From contig NZ_JAPIVP010000014.1 in NCBI RefSeq assembly GCF_026239555.1, positions 62,001-126,000 of the forward strand: a DNA stretch of 64,000 bases, written 5' to 3'. The stretch is from Pedobacter sp. PF22-3 (lineage in GTDB: Bacteria; Bacteroidota; Bacteroidia; Sphingobacteriales; Sphingobacteriaceae). The number at the start of each line of letters is the position of its first letter. Within the stretch, counting starts at the first letter, position 1. The notes below the pieces were generated by a model that was not told the origin of the DNA, made no database searches, and worked only from the letters and a program-made list of their open reading frames with translations. Shown here piece after piece: positions 17,528 to 26,646 of the stretch. The translations under genes were made by a program, and so were the position numbers.

Positions 17528-18673
17528 TTAATTCCTTATTTCAATGTTATGCATTCCCGAAATCTGCCATGGCTGGTCAGCTTCTTGTTCGAGGTCAAAT
17601 TTAAATTGCTTTCGGACAACTTGTCTTCTATTCCAGAACCTAAATGATTTTATCCGTTCACGCTCGTAACCGACCTCATTGAGCCAAAACATAAATTCAC
17701 GCCCTTCTTGGATGAATTCATACATAGTATGAAAGTCATACTTTTCACTATCTTCGAACCATTTTTTTAGATCGTCTAATGTAAGTACCTCCATAATGCG
17801 TTTTTCGTCAGGAGGCCAAGTGACCTTGGTATCTTTATCGATTGGCCAAAGTAACCTTCTAAACATTTGGGGAGTTTTTATCAAGATTTCAGTTTGCTCT
17901 ACTGTGACGACAATATAAGCTGTTGATTTTTTTCGTGCTGGTTTTATTTTTACTTCCTCTGGTATTATCTTATTAGTAAACAAATGAAAACGGTAGAATT
18001 CCGAAAAAATATTTATATCATTTGACCAGAATATCTTTCTTCCCATTTTAGACCAGGAATTAAACGCCTCACTAAAATTGGAGAGATTAATTTCGGAAAA
18101 ATATGATTCTATTGCACTGCATACATTTTCTTGGCAAAATGCTCTTCTGCGAGGCAAAACTTTTTGAAAACCTGATTTTCGCTTTTCTATCTCATAGAAT
18201 GTTTGAATTGTTATTTCGTCAAAAATGCGATTATTGAAGCAGGTTTTCTTAGGTTTTAAAATTTTCTCAAATGGGATTTTATAGAATTTAGCTTTTACAA
18301 ACACATCAAGAAGAATTTCAGCCCTTATCTTCAGAACTGTTTCGGAATCCAATAACTTGCAACCTTTATCGACGCTGTGTTTGATATATTGTGGGATATC
18401 GAAGTCTAAATATTCTAGTGCTGATAAAATGTAAAATTCGTCGATGTCCTGAAATTTCTCTAAAACATCCCTGTGGTCAGGAGAGTCATAATTGGTTAAA
18501 AATCGATAGTAAATCCAGTATGAGGTCAAAGGATTTTTTGTAACGAGAGAAACGATGTAAAATTTTTCCCCTGTTTTTTCATTTACCCTAACTACGTTCC
18601 AAATATTTTGAGATTTTCTTTTATAAAATTTGCCTCTTCTGTTCTGCCCTTCTTTGCCCTTCAATTTGGACAT
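17528..18673 (-). CDS. Unknown protein at the island's left end
   Basis: I do not recognise this protein of about 381 residues. I chose the internal ATG (18671-18673) because the purine-rich GAAAAGG precedes it; an upstream ATG at 18728-18730 would add 19 residues. The N-terminus is very basic (SKLKGKEGQNRRGKFYKRKSQN), followed by a mixed alpha/beta region rich in aromatic residues and a C-terminal part with WPPDEKRIMEVLTLDDLKKWFEDSEKYDF. No transmembrane helix or catalytic motif stands out. Lower-GC, AT-rich codon use matches an acquired gene. Nearest neighbours are the att site and another unknown gene. Confidence 0.6.
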   Translation of the reverse strand: MSKLKGKEGQNRRGKFYKRKSQNIWNVVRVNEKTGEKFYIVSLVTKNPLTSYWIYYRFLTNYDSPDHRDVLEKFQDIDEFYILSALEYLDFDIPQYIKHSVDKGCKLLDSETVLKIRAEILLDVFVKAKFYKIPFEKILKPKKTCFNNRIFDEITIQTFYEIEKRKSGFQKVLPRRRAFCQENVCSAIESYFSEINLSNFSEAFNSWSKMGRKIFWSNDINIFSEFYRFHLFTNKIIPEEVKIKPARKKSTAYIVVTVEQTEILIKTPQMFRRLLWPIDKDTKVTWPPDEKRIMEVLTLDDLKKWFEDSEKYDFHTMYEFIQEGREFMFWLNEVGYERERIKSFRFWNRRQVVRKQFKFDLEQEADQPWQISGMHNIEIRN

Positions 18674-18829
18674 AACCTTTTCAACTAGCAAAAAGTACAA
18701 CTTTGTATATACGCTCTTGTGAATCCACATTTTAAAGTGAGTTGATTTTTAGATTATCAAATTCTCACAAATAAAAATAATTAAAATGTGACAAAAGCCA
18801 AAGATCAATTTTGAAGCGTGATACACTAC

Positions 18830-19141
18830 TCAGGGCTTTAAGGTGGAGCTTTGATTTTGTTTCATCTTACTTAAAAATTTTGTGTTATGATCAACAAATT
18901 CGCAGAGATACTTCCTGACCATATGGCCAGTTTCCGCTACGCCATTTCGACAATAGCCACCCCCGAGGATAACCTCCAAATGGGCGTTGAAATCTTTCAT
19001 TGCTTCCAAGTAGCCGAGTGTTCGCTCATTGCCAAACTTATCTGTGAACTTCTTAAAATCATCTTCCTGAATCAAACGACCTTGCTCTCCAACTGTCATC
19101 TCCCGTTTGAACTCAATATAACCGTCGAAAAATTCCACCAT
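18830..19141 (-). CDS. Small unknown acidic protein
   Basis: A 103-residue frame without a recognised domain: MVEFFDGYIEFKREMT, then RTLGYLEAMKDFNAHLEVILGGGYCRNGVAETGHMVRKYL. The charged, helix-forming composition is more protein-like than the overlapping plus-strand frame (18887-19153), so I prefer this strand. It is 99 bp upstream of the preceding unknown gene on the same strand and could share its transcript. Confidence 0.45.
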   Translation of the reverse strand: MVEFFDGYIEFKREMTVGEQGRLIQEDDFKKFTDKFGNERTLGYLEAMKDFNAHLEVILGGGYCRNGVAETGHMVRKYLCEFVDHNTKFLSKMKQNQSSTLKP

Positions 19142-19216
19142 CTGTCTCCATAAAATGAAATGATATTATGAATAAGACAGTTCAAAGTCAATAGAAAATA
19201 AATAAGAACCAAGAAT

Positions 19217-19321
19217 ATGAGACCAAAAATCAATATCGACAAGGGTGTCAGATCAATCGTTAACGAGTTGCGGACCTGTAAGGGGACCTTTGAAACGGAA
19301 AATGTTAAGACCAAACCATAA
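19217..19321 (+). CDS. Possible 34-residue basic peptide
   Basis: ATG at 19217, TAA at 19319-19321, encoding MRPKINIDKGVRSIVNELRT and a short tail. It lies upstream of the HTH gene in the same direction. Only the reading frame supports it. Confidence 0.22.
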   Translation: MRPKINIDKGVRSIVNELRTCKGTFETENVKTKP

Positions 19322-19404
19322 TCTAAAAAGATTAAAAAAGACAGAGGTTAACCCACTGTGAAGTAGCATAAAAATGAAAAAAAGACTTGAAAAGACAAAT
19401 AACG

Positions 19405-19695
19405 ATGGGAATGGAAAATAAACTAAATACCAAACTAATCTGCTTCGGGGAGCAGGAGTTTTACGAACTGATAGAGGCACTGTTCGTCAGGCTTAAAGCC
19501 AGTCATAAGCCGGAAAAGGTCTGGCTGACAAATAAGGAGGTGATGGCTCAACTCGACATTAAAAGCCCTACCACGTTGCAAAAGCTAAGAGATCAGGATG
19601 CTTTTGTGGTTTCAGAGATTACGAGGAAAAATTTCCTGTACCTGAAAAGCTCGGTTGATGCTTACCTCGAAAAAAAAGCACGCAAACGACTTTAA
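19405..19695 (+). CDS. Helix-turn-helix DNA-binding protein (excisionase/HTH_17 type)
   Basis: About 96 residues from the ATG at 19405 (a second ATG is at 19411; an upstream TTG at 19387 is less likely). The segment VWLTNKEVMAQLDIKSPTTLQKLRDQDAFVVSEITRKNFLYLKSSVDAYLEKKARKR fits the winged-helix excisionase/MerR-like fold found in Bacteroidota mobile elements just before mobilization genes. It may act as an excision factor or as a regulator of the mobilization operon that begins 257 bp downstream. Confidence 0.7.
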   Translation: MGMENKLNTKLICFGEQEFYELIEALFVRLKASHKPEKVWLTNKEVMAQLDIKSPTTLQKLRDQDAFVVSEITRKNFLYLKSSVDAYLEKKARKRL

Positions 19696-19756
19696 CGCGA
19701 AGATAAAAGCGGATGTCCACCCGCCGAATTGTGGATTTACTTTAATACCTGCTACA

Positions 19757-19937
19757 ATGAGTTACGCTGATGACGCTCGAAGGAGAGCGATTAGAGAAGC
19801 CTGAGAGGCTCGCAAAGTGGCCAAACGTACCGAAGAAGCGGCTGACCGTGCAAGACCTGCGGCTGAAGGAAGCGAGAAGGAAATCTCGCTAATTAAAAAT
19901 CATCCTCCTTGCTTTTTGCAGGGAGGATTTTCAAACT
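19757..19937 (+). other. Leader region before the coupling-protein gene: interrupted small frame and two hairpins
   Basis: A frame opens at ATG 19757 (MSYADDARRRAIREA), stops at TGA 19802-19804, then stays open in the same frame with similar Ala/Arg/Glu-rich coding, so it may be a broken small gene. Two hairpins follow: AGCGAGA/TCTCGCT (19871-19890) and a stem with ATCCTCC/GGAGGAT flanking GCTTTTTGC (19897-19932), ending in a short T-run 20 bp before the next start codon. These could be an attenuator, a terminator or part of a transfer origin; the sequence does not decide. Confidence 0.4.
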
Positions 19938-19952
19938 TAAATCAAATCTATT

Positions 19953-21461
19953 ATGAATTGGGATGACGATAATCTACCACTGGTAGAATTTATAACAGGT
20001 GAGAATAGCACTTATTTCACCCAGAAACACGCTTTTACGTCAGTAAGTATAATGGGTTCTACTGGTAGTGGCAAAAGTTCAACGAGCTTTTGCAAGTACC
20101 TGACTAGTTATTTAAAGGCTGGATATGGCGGAATCTTGCTTACTACAAAGATAACAGACACATCGGATTACAGAGCAATTTGTGAAGAAGCAGAGCGTGG
20201 CAATGATGTTCGAATTATTAGCGTCGGCGGGAACGAAAAGTTTGATTTCCTCGAATACGAATTTGGCCAGGGCGACAATTCCGAAGGTACAACCGATAAC
20301 ATTGTGGACTTACTGAAAACAGTAATTGAGGCTGGGCAAGGAAAAGATACAGGCTCACAAAATGATCCTTTTTGGTCTGAGACCATGTTAGTGATGCTAT
20401 CAAATACAATTGACCTGATACGGCTCGCCTACGGCAAGTTAAGCATTCAATTGATTAATGATGTCATCCAGAGTTTACCAAGAAGCAAGGGAAATGAAGG
20501 AATGCCCGAAGAAAAGAATGCGTTTGAACTTGCCTATGATCTGGTTAAAGAACGCATTATGGCCAAGGTAGAACATTGGGAACAGTCGTTTGAAGTGGCG
20601 GAACTGGAAATGCTACAAACCCTCGGAATGTATGAAAATAATTTATTTAAAGCAATTCCCGAGGCACGGACTTTTAAAGCGATTGATCAGTTCACGATTA
20701 TAACGCTTGGCAACCTGGCGGAAAAAACCAGAAGCATAGTAGATATGAAGATATCCGGTTTCCTGTACAGATTGCTCCGCGAGCCTATCTACTCGCTTTT
20801 TTGTGATGGGAGTACATTAACACCTGACATGTGTGCAGATGGTGCGATCATTATAATTGATCTACCAGTTAAAAAATACGAAAAAGTTGGCAGGGATGTA
20901 CAGCTTCTTTTTAAGCTGATCTTTCAACGATATGCAGAAAAGCGTGATCTTATGATTAATAATAGGCCATTATTTATAGCTTGTGATGAGGCGCAAAGCT
21001 TCATTATACCAAAAGACCTTTCGTTCCAACTAACAGCGAGGGGTGGCCGCATTGCCTGTTTGTATAGCTCACAATCGCTAATCAACTTTTACAGTTTTGT
21101 TGAGGGGCGTAGCCCTGAACATATTGTCAAAGCGTGGCAGGCAAACATTGGTTGTAAGATATGGCACCTAAATACGTGCCAAGAGACAAACGAATGGGCG
21201 GCAAATATAATCGGAGAAGATTATTTTTTGGAGCAAACCTACAGCAACACCCTTGCCGAGAATGTATCGCAGACGAGCGGGTCATCATACAAATTGCGGA
21301 AAATAGTGTTGCCATCCGATTTTTCGAAATTAAAGAATGGTTCTGCTGAAAATGATTTTGAAGTGGAAGCGTACATCCATATCCAAGGCAAACCATTATT
21401 CGGAAGGGATAATCATTTCAAGGCAGTATTTCTTCAAAGTCCACTGCCCCCAAAATCATAA
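19953..21461 (+). CDS. Type IV coupling protein-like ATPase (VirD4/TraG-like) without membrane anchor
   Basis: A 502-residue cytosolic-looking ATPase. Walker A is GSTGSGKS (residues 35-42), a Walker B-like strand is AIIIIDLPVKKYE, and PLFIACDEAQSFI (around residues 338-350) with LTARGGRIACLYSSQS fits the motif region of VirD4/TraG/TraD coupling proteins. These hexamers bring the relaxase-bound DNA strand to the secretion channel. Unlike typical members it starts directly with the ATPase and has no N-terminal transmembrane pair; the next gene encodes a separate membrane protein that could supply it. First gene of the mobilization operon. Confidence 0.75.
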   Translation: MNWDDDNLPLVEFITGENSTYFTQKHAFTSVSIMGSTGSGKSSTSFCKYLTSYLKAGYGGILLTTKITDTSDYRAICEEAERGNDVRIISVGGNEKFDFLEYEFGQGDNSEGTTDNIVDLLKTVIEAGQGKDTGSQNDPFWSETMLVMLSNTIDLIRLAYGKLSIQLINDVIQSLPRSKGNEGMPEEKNAFELAYDLVKERIMAKVEHWEQSFEVAELEMLQTLGMYENNLFKAIPEARTFKAIDQFTIITLGNLAEKTRSIVDMKISGFLYRLLREPIYSLFCDGSTLTPDMCADGAIIIIDLPVKKYEKVGRDVQLLFKLIFQRYAEKRDLMINNRPLFIACDEAQSFIIPKDLSFQLTARGGRIACLYSSQSLINFYSFVEGRSPEHIVKAWQANIGCKIWHLNTCQETNEWAANIIGEDYFLEQTYSNTLAENVSQTSGSSYKLRKIVLPSDFSKLKNGSAENDFEVEAYIHIQGKPLFGRDNHFKAVFLQSPLPPKS

Positions 21462-21503
21462 TCTTAAAATTCACACAATTATTAACAATAAAAATTCAAA
21501 AAA

Positions 21504-22268
21504 ATGAGAAAGCAACTTTTTTTCAAAACATCAATTAAAAGAACTAATCCAATTAAGGCTATCTTTCTGTCGATGTTTAATATAGGCGTAGGAATGCCTG
21601 TAACAATTTGTGAAACTTTTACCCGTAAGGATTTCGGTATAAGGCACTGGAATATTGGATGGCCGATACTTTATAGTATTCTACTCATTTTAATACCTAT
21701 CTATGGTCTCTCCCCTGCCCAGATTTTTCAGACAGGAGCAGCAGAGTTCGATAATTTTATCTGGTATTTGTTCGTTGCCGCATTCGTTTACAAATCGGTT
21801 ATGCACTGGCTTGACCAAAGACACAATCCCTCAACCTTTGATTTCGGAAAACATAGCTATTACGGCGGAAAACTGGATAAAAGGCTTTTGGAATTTAAGT
21901 TTGACGGAAAAAAGCTTGATATCCGTACCATTGAAACAATCATAGAGCCTGCATTCTTTTTTTGTATTGGCCTTATACTTTTCTTTCTGCATCTAAGCGT
22001 TGGCTTCCTGCTATTATTTGCAAGTATAGGTTATTCTGCAAGCCGTTTCATGGATTATCATTTAGGCGATGAAAAGGTTTTGGACATCATCGATTCAATA
22101 ATCATTAAAGAGGATTATGAAGACGCGTTTATGAACGAGATATCCGAAGATAATTCACGGGGCTTGAACATTCCCAGCCGTCGTCCAAAGAGCATGGAAA
22201 ACCGCAGAAAAGTGGTAGAGGAAATGTTTTTACAGGATGATGAGGAACTGCGCACGTACGTTGCCTAA
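21504..22268 (+). CDS. Membrane protein of the mobilization operon
   Basis: A 254-residue protein with about four hydrophobic segments (GWPILYSILLILIPIYGL; FIWYLFVAAFVYKSVM; two near residues 150-185) and a charged cytosolic tail (MENRRKVVEEMFLQDDEEL). I do not recognise a family. It starts 42 bp after the coupling ATPase and precedes the relaxase genes, so I infer a role as membrane partner of the soluble coupling ATPase. Confidence 0.6.
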   Translation: MRKQLFFKTSIKRTNPIKAIFLSMFNIGVGMPVTICETFTRKDFGIRHWNIGWPILYSILLILIPIYGLSPAQIFQTGAAEFDNFIWYLFVAAFVYKSVMHWLDQRHNPSTFDFGKHSYYGGKLDKRLLEFKFDGKKLDIRTIETIIEPAFFFCIGLILFFLHLSVGFLLLFASIGYSASRFMDYHLGDEKVLDIIDSIIIKEDYEDAFMNEISEDNSRGLNIPSRRPKSMENRRKVVEEMFLQDDEELRTYVA

Positions 22269-22338
22269 CAGCTTCAAGCATGGATAGGGAAGATGCCTGA
22301 AAGAAAACAAGATTATATTACATAGTTCGAAATGCCTT

Positions 22339-22764
22339 ATGGACTTAGCCCAGCTTTACAAGAAACAAGATCAAGATAAGCAAACATACAATGATTTGAG
22401 GGATAAGATTTGGTCAGATATTAAGCAAAGACATGATCAAGTTATATCAGCTTTCAGGACTAAAGAAAATTTACCAGAAAGCTATTCAAGGCAGATTGAT
22501 AAAGAGCTTAAAGATTTTTCAAAAGACTGGGCTATTCCAGAGGGCATACGCTATAAAGCCATGGCAATCCAGCATCAAAAGCAGTTTGAGGATATAGCAG
22601 GTAAGCCCTCATCTCTGGATAAATCGGGCATGACTAAATCCAGTTTCGAACAATCGCTTGCCAGTACAAAAGCCAAACAAAAAAGTGCGCAACGTGAGAA
22701 ACATCCTGAAAAGTTTGCCGATCTCGATTGCAACAAAGAAAGCATGGATTTGGAAAAAGATTAG
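22339..22764 (+). CDS. Charged helical accessory protein upstream of the relaxase
   Basis: A 141-residue hydrophilic protein rich in Lys, Glu, Asp and Gln with probable coiled-coil helices (LYKKQDQDKQTYNDLRDKIWSDIKQ). No domain recognised. It ends 67 bp before the relaxase start and lies in the operon, so it may be a relaxosome accessory. A longer relaxase frame overlapping its end is not used because the MobF N-terminus begins at 22832. Confidence 0.55.
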   Translation: MDLAQLYKKQDQDKQTYNDLRDKIWSDIKQRHDQVISAFRTKENLPESYSRQIDKELKDFSKDWAIPEGIRYKAMAIQHQKQFEDIAGKPSSLDKSGMTKSSFEQSLASTKAKQKSAQREKHPEKFADLDCNKESMDLEKD

Positions 22765-22831
22765 GCGCGCAAAGTTTTGTAAAAAGCAGAAACATTACAA
22801 TGATGGATTAGTCCTTCTTATAACCACTTAC

Positions 22832-25546
22832 ATGTTGAGATTTACCCAAAGCAAATCCTCGGAGCAGGCTAAAAATTATTTTAGCCAGGCGTTACAAACT
22901 TCAGACTATTTTATAAATGATGTCGAACTTCCTGGCCAATTTCACGGTGAGTTGGCCAGGAAGTTAGGCATTAGTGGCATTGCAACAAAAGAAGCATTTT
23001 TTGCATTGTGTGAGAATAAATCGCCCGTAACAGGGGAAATGCTCACACAACGCACGAGAGCGGATCGAACAGTTGCTTATGACATCACCTTTTCTGTGCC
23101 AAAGAGCGTTTCGATTGTTAATGCCCTGCATACCAATTCAGGTATACAGGATGCATTTCAAAAATCCGTTAATGAAACGATGAAGCTTATTGAAGCTGAT
23201 ATCATGACCCGTGTTCGGGTTGGCGGCAAAGATGAAAACAGAAAAGGTAATGGCTTAATCTGGGCTGAATTTACCCACCTCACCGCCCGTTCGATTAATG
23301 AAAAAACTGCACCTGATCCATTTTTGCATTGTCATGCATTTGCCTTTAATGCCACTTACGATGATGTTGAAGGCAGAATAAAAGCTGCTCAATGGCAATT
23401 TTCAAAGCGTGATGCGCCATTTTATCAGGCAATATTTTACAAAAAATTAAGCGATGAATTGATTGATCTCGGTTATGCAGTACAGAAACACGGTAAATCC
23501 TTTGAGATTAAAGGCGTGCCACCCAGTGTCATCCCCTTAATGTCGAAACGGACACAGCAAGTTGAAGATTTTGCCTTAGATCACGGTATTACAGGCGAAA
23601 AAGAAAAATCCGAACTAGGCGCAAGGACTAGAACGGCAAAGCAGAAGGGATTAAGCCTTAAACAGCTTAAAACAGAATGGCGAAGGCAAATTAAAGAGCA
23701 TACCGGAAATGAAAGCGCCCTCAATGAGGCCACTGTTCGTTATGCGCCTTTTATAGAGCCAGCTAAAACATCAGTGAAGGATTGCCTTGAAACAACTATC
23801 AGCCATAGCTTTGAACGGGCATCGGTGATGCCAAAAAGACGTATGCTTGCGCAAGCATACATGCACGGTGTTGGCAATAGATCAACAGGTATTCAGGAAA
23901 TTGATCAGGCTTTTGAAAACGATAAACGGATAATCAATGTAACAGATAACGATCAACTTGTCTGCACCACTGTAGAGGTTCTTAAAGAAGAACAACGCAT
24001 GGTTAACCTTGCAAGACAAGGTATAAACAAAATGAAACCACTATATAAAAAAATGCCCAAAACAAAATTGGAGGGTCAACAATTACAGGTTGCTGAACAT
24101 ATTCTAACAACTTCGGATATGGTCAGCATCTATTTAGGTGCAGCCGGAAGCGGCAAATCTACGTTGATGAAAGAGGTAGTTAACCATATTGAGGCAACTG
24201 GAACAATAGTAACTATCGTGGCACCTACTGCCCAGGCATCGCGCATTGTTTTGGGTGAAGATTTCAAAGACGCACAAACAGTTTCAAAATTGCTAATTGA
24301 TGAAAATATGCAACGCAATTTACATGATGGTGTTTTGTGGATGGATGAAGCAGGTCTGGCAGATAATAAACAGATGACGGCCTGCCTCGAATTGGCAAAA
24401 CGTTATAATGCGAAATTAGTGTTAGGCGGTGATACCAGGCAGCATTCGGCAGTTACAAGGGGTCAGGCACTTTTGGTACTGAACAAGGTTGGTGGAATTA
24501 AAGCGGCAGAGGTCAACAAAATTTATCGTCAACGTAATTTGGTTTATAAGCAAGCCATTGAAGATTTAGCCAAAGGGAACGTCAAACATGCTCTTTCTAA
24601 ATTAGAGCGTATAGATGCAATTAAGGAAACCGATCCGCTAAGACCAAACGAACAACTGGTTAATGATTATACGACAGCAATTAAAAAAGGAAAGTCTGCA
24701 CTAATTGTCTCACCAACCCACGAACAAATTAGGAAAGTCACCGAACAGGTTCGCATCGAACTACAAAAAATGAAAGTTATCGGAGAACAGGAAATAGCAT
24801 TTACAAAACTAAAAAACCTGAACCTTACACAAGCTGAAAAATTGGACTGGCGCAACTATCAAAAAGGGCAAGTTGTACAATTCAACCAGAATACGCAAAA
24901 GATTAAAAGGGGAAACCGATATTCTATTCAAGACATAAAGAACGGAAAAATTATCATCGAAGATAAACAGGGTCAAAAGCTTGACCTGCCCTTGGAAAAT
25001 GCAGATCGGTTCAATCTTTACCAGCCAATTGAAATAGCTCTGGCGAAGGGTGATAAGATGCGTGTTACACAAAATGGCTACGATAATCAAGGCAAACGAC
25101 TGAATAACGGTCAATCATTGCAACTGAAAAGAATAAGCAAATCCGGAAATGCAGTTTATGGGAGCGAAAAAAGCGATGTGGAATATAAGCTTGATAAAGA
25201 TTTTGGTCATTTAGACTATAACTATTGCACAACATCGCATTCATCGCAGGGGCATACTGTTGATGAAGTCTTTGTATCAATGCCTGCAAGTACCCTTATC
25301 GCTTCTGATAGTAAACAATTTTATGTTTCCACCAGTCGTGGGCGTGATGCTGTGCATATCTATACGGATGATAAAACAGAGCTATTTAAGGCTGTAGAGC
25401 TGACGAAAAATAAGCAATCTGCAATCGAATTAACGCGAAATAATCAGCAGAAAAATTATGCTTTGGGTATTCAAAAAGATAATACCCCAAAAGCTACAAA
25501 AACATTAAAAAAAGAAAAGCAGTTGAATTATGAGCCAGAGCTTTAG
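22832..25546 (+). CDS. MobF-family conjugative relaxase-helicase (TrwC/TraI-like)
   Basis: A 904-residue protein. I place the start at ATG 22832 because MobF relaxases begin with an MLRFTQSKSSEQAKNYF-like strand containing the catalytic Tyr region (Tyr16 or Tyr26). TVAYDITFSVPKSVSIV and the metal-binding His triad follow (His149 in FTHLTAR; His166 and His168 in FLHCHAFAFN). The C-terminal half is a RecD-like helicase: Walker A GAAGSGKST (about residue 436), LWMDEAGL, GDTRQHSAV, and TTSHSSQGHTVDEVFV. It nicks at the transfer origin and unwinds the strand for transfer. Its stop overlaps the following small gene. Confidence 0.92.
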   Translation: MLRFTQSKSSEQAKNYFSQALQTSDYFINDVELPGQFHGELARKLGISGIATKEAFFALCENKSPVTGEMLTQRTRADRTVAYDITFSVPKSVSIVNALHTNSGIQDAFQKSVNETMKLIEADIMTRVRVGGKDENRKGNGLIWAEFTHLTARSINEKTAPDPFLHCHAFAFNATYDDVEGRIKAAQWQFSKRDAPFYQAIFYKKLSDELIDLGYAVQKHGKSFEIKGVPPSVIPLMSKRTQQVEDFALDHGITGEKEKSELGARTRTAKQKGLSLKQLKTEWRRQIKEHTGNESALNEATVRYAPFIEPAKTSVKDCLETTISHSFERASVMPKRRMLAQAYMHGVGNRSTGIQEIDQAFENDKRIINVTDNDQLVCTTVEVLKEEQRMVNLARQGINKMKPLYKKMPKTKLEGQQLQVAEHILTTSDMVSIYLGAAGSGKSTLMKEVVNHIEATGTIVTIVAPTAQASRIVLGEDFKDAQTVSKLLIDENMQRNLHDGVLWMDEAGLADNKQMTACLELAKRYNAKLVLGGDTRQHSAVTRGQALLVLNKVGGIKAAEVNKIYRQRNLVYKQAIEDLAKGNVKHALSKLERIDAIKETDPLRPNEQLVNDYTTAIKKGKSALIVSPTHEQIRKVTEQVRIELQKMKVIGEQEIAFTKLKNLNLTQAEKLDWRNYQKGQVVQFNQNTQKIKRGNRYSIQDIKNGKIIIEDKQGQKLDLPLENADRFNLYQPIEIALAKGDKMRVTQNGYDNQGKRLNNGQSLQLKRISKSGNAVYGSEKSDVEYKLDKDFGHLDYNYCTTSHSSQGHTVDEVFVSMPASTLIASDSKQFYVSTSRGRDAVHIYTDDKTELFKAVELTKNKQSAIELTRNNQQKNYALGIQKDNTPKATKTLKKEKQLNYEPEL

Positions 25547-25907
25547 ACTTAAATCAGATGAATTGCGCCAAAATAACCCTGCCAGAGATGTTCGGCAACA
25601 GGATGATCCCTCTTACAAAATATATCCTGATAACGGGCAGATCAGAAATTTCATGCTTACTTGGCCGGATGGCAGCAGTACAACCATTCCCTACTATACG
25701 GTAGGCAGGATTGAGTATAGTAGCGCTGATGGATCTATAACGGTAGTTATCGGAAATGAAAACATTGTGTTTGCAGGTGTGGATTTAAAATCTCTTTATA
25801 ATGATTTCTTTTTTCAGTTGCCATTAGAAATTATCGTTACGGATGAAAGATATAATGAGGTAAATAAATCATCGCATTTTATTGTGAACAAAATTAACAA
25901 ACTATAA
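25530..25907 (+). CDS. Unknown protein overlapping the relaxase gene end
   Basis: A 125-residue protein whose ATG lies 17 bp before the relaxase stop, indicating coupled translation. It is polar with predicted beta strands (TVGRIEYSSADGSITVVIGNENIVFAGVDL) and has no recognised motif. It is last in the mobilization operon; the 143 bp after it have no gene. Confidence 0.55.
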   Translation: MSQSFRLKSDELRQNNPARDVRQQDDPSYKIYPDNGQIRNFMLTWPDGSSTTIPYYTVGRIEYSSADGSITVVIGNENIVFAGVDLKSLYNDFFFQLPLEIIVTDERYNEVNKSSHFIVNKINKL

Positions 25908-26050
25908 TAAACTAGCATTAAGTTTATTCTTTGAAATCATATCAGAAAAAAGTCATCAAATGAACAACCAACAGATCACCTTGCTTTATTAAGCAGTATA
26001 AGTAAGTAAATAGTGCTATCCACTTTGCATGTAAATATCAAAAGGATGGG

Positions 26051-26602
26051 CTAGAATGCTACAAACTTGTCATTTTGTTTTCCAGCGTTTGTTAAAGTAG
26101 CATAATCCTGCTCCTTGAACTTGTACATACCTAGAGGAGAAACAACAAATTGATCTGCTACTGGAAGTCCTATACTTTGCCCGTAATTTTTAAACTTTGA
26201 TGCGGTCTCTTTTTCTGTCTGATCTGGCTCCATAGCTTTACCTGCATGATTTCTGGCTATCATGACCGATTTTGCATCAGAGAAGTTTTCAAGAATGATA
26301 GTGAATAGCATTTTTATATGCTCGTCTCTAAGAGGGGCATTAGGCTCAAAATAGATATTACAAATTGGCTTATTATCGCTATCTAGAACTGTCGTTTTAT
26401 ATCCTTGTACCCAATCCATAATAGGATGAGACCAATTCTGCTTGAAAGTTACAAATACGTCTGAAAGTGAGTCGATTTCTTTCGGATGTTCGACCTGTTG
26501 TATTTTATAACGATTGCGTAAACGTCTTTCCTCTTGAGATAGGCGTTTTTTTGTAGCCATTGAAAATTCTCCTGAAGTTCGATCATCTATGAACATAGCC
26601 AT
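26051..26602 (-). CDS. RadC-like JAB/MPN protein with degenerate metal site
   Basis: A 183-residue protein. Residues 70-165 align with the RadC JAB fold: TVLDSDNKPICNIYF, then ENFSDAKSVMIARNHAGKAMEPDQTE and IGLPVADQFVVSPLGMYKFKE. In active RadC/JAB proteins this site reads HNHPSG followed by Asp; here it is R117-N-H119-A-G, and the Asp ten residues further on is not conserved (Glu130). Metal binding is therefore unlikely and the fold may serve binding. The N-terminus is basic (MATKKRLSQEERRLRNRYK). It follows the FAD-protein gene by 44 bp on the same strand, forming a two-gene unit. Confidence 0.65.
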   Translation of the reverse strand: MAMFIDDRTSGEFSMATKKRLSQEERRLRNRYKIQQVEHPKEIDSLSDVFVTFKQNWSHPIMDWVQGYKTTVLDSDNKPICNIYFEPNAPLRDEHIKMLFTIILENFSDAKSVMIARNHAGKAMEPDQTEKETASKFKNYGQSIGLPVADQFVVSPLGMYKFKEQDYATLTNAGKQNDKFVAF

Positions 26603-26646
26603 TGTATTACCTTTTTAAAGCGTTGCAAATATAATTATATAGATTG

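Noticed and set aside
18887-19153. 88-codon plus-strand frame opposite the small unknown gene
   Set aside because: Cys/His/Leu-rich composition without domain; the opposite-strand frame looks more protein-like.
22658-22831. N-terminal extension of the relaxase
   Set aside because: Very basic, unlike MobF N-termini, and overlaps the end of the 141-residue gene; the MobF fold starts at 22832.
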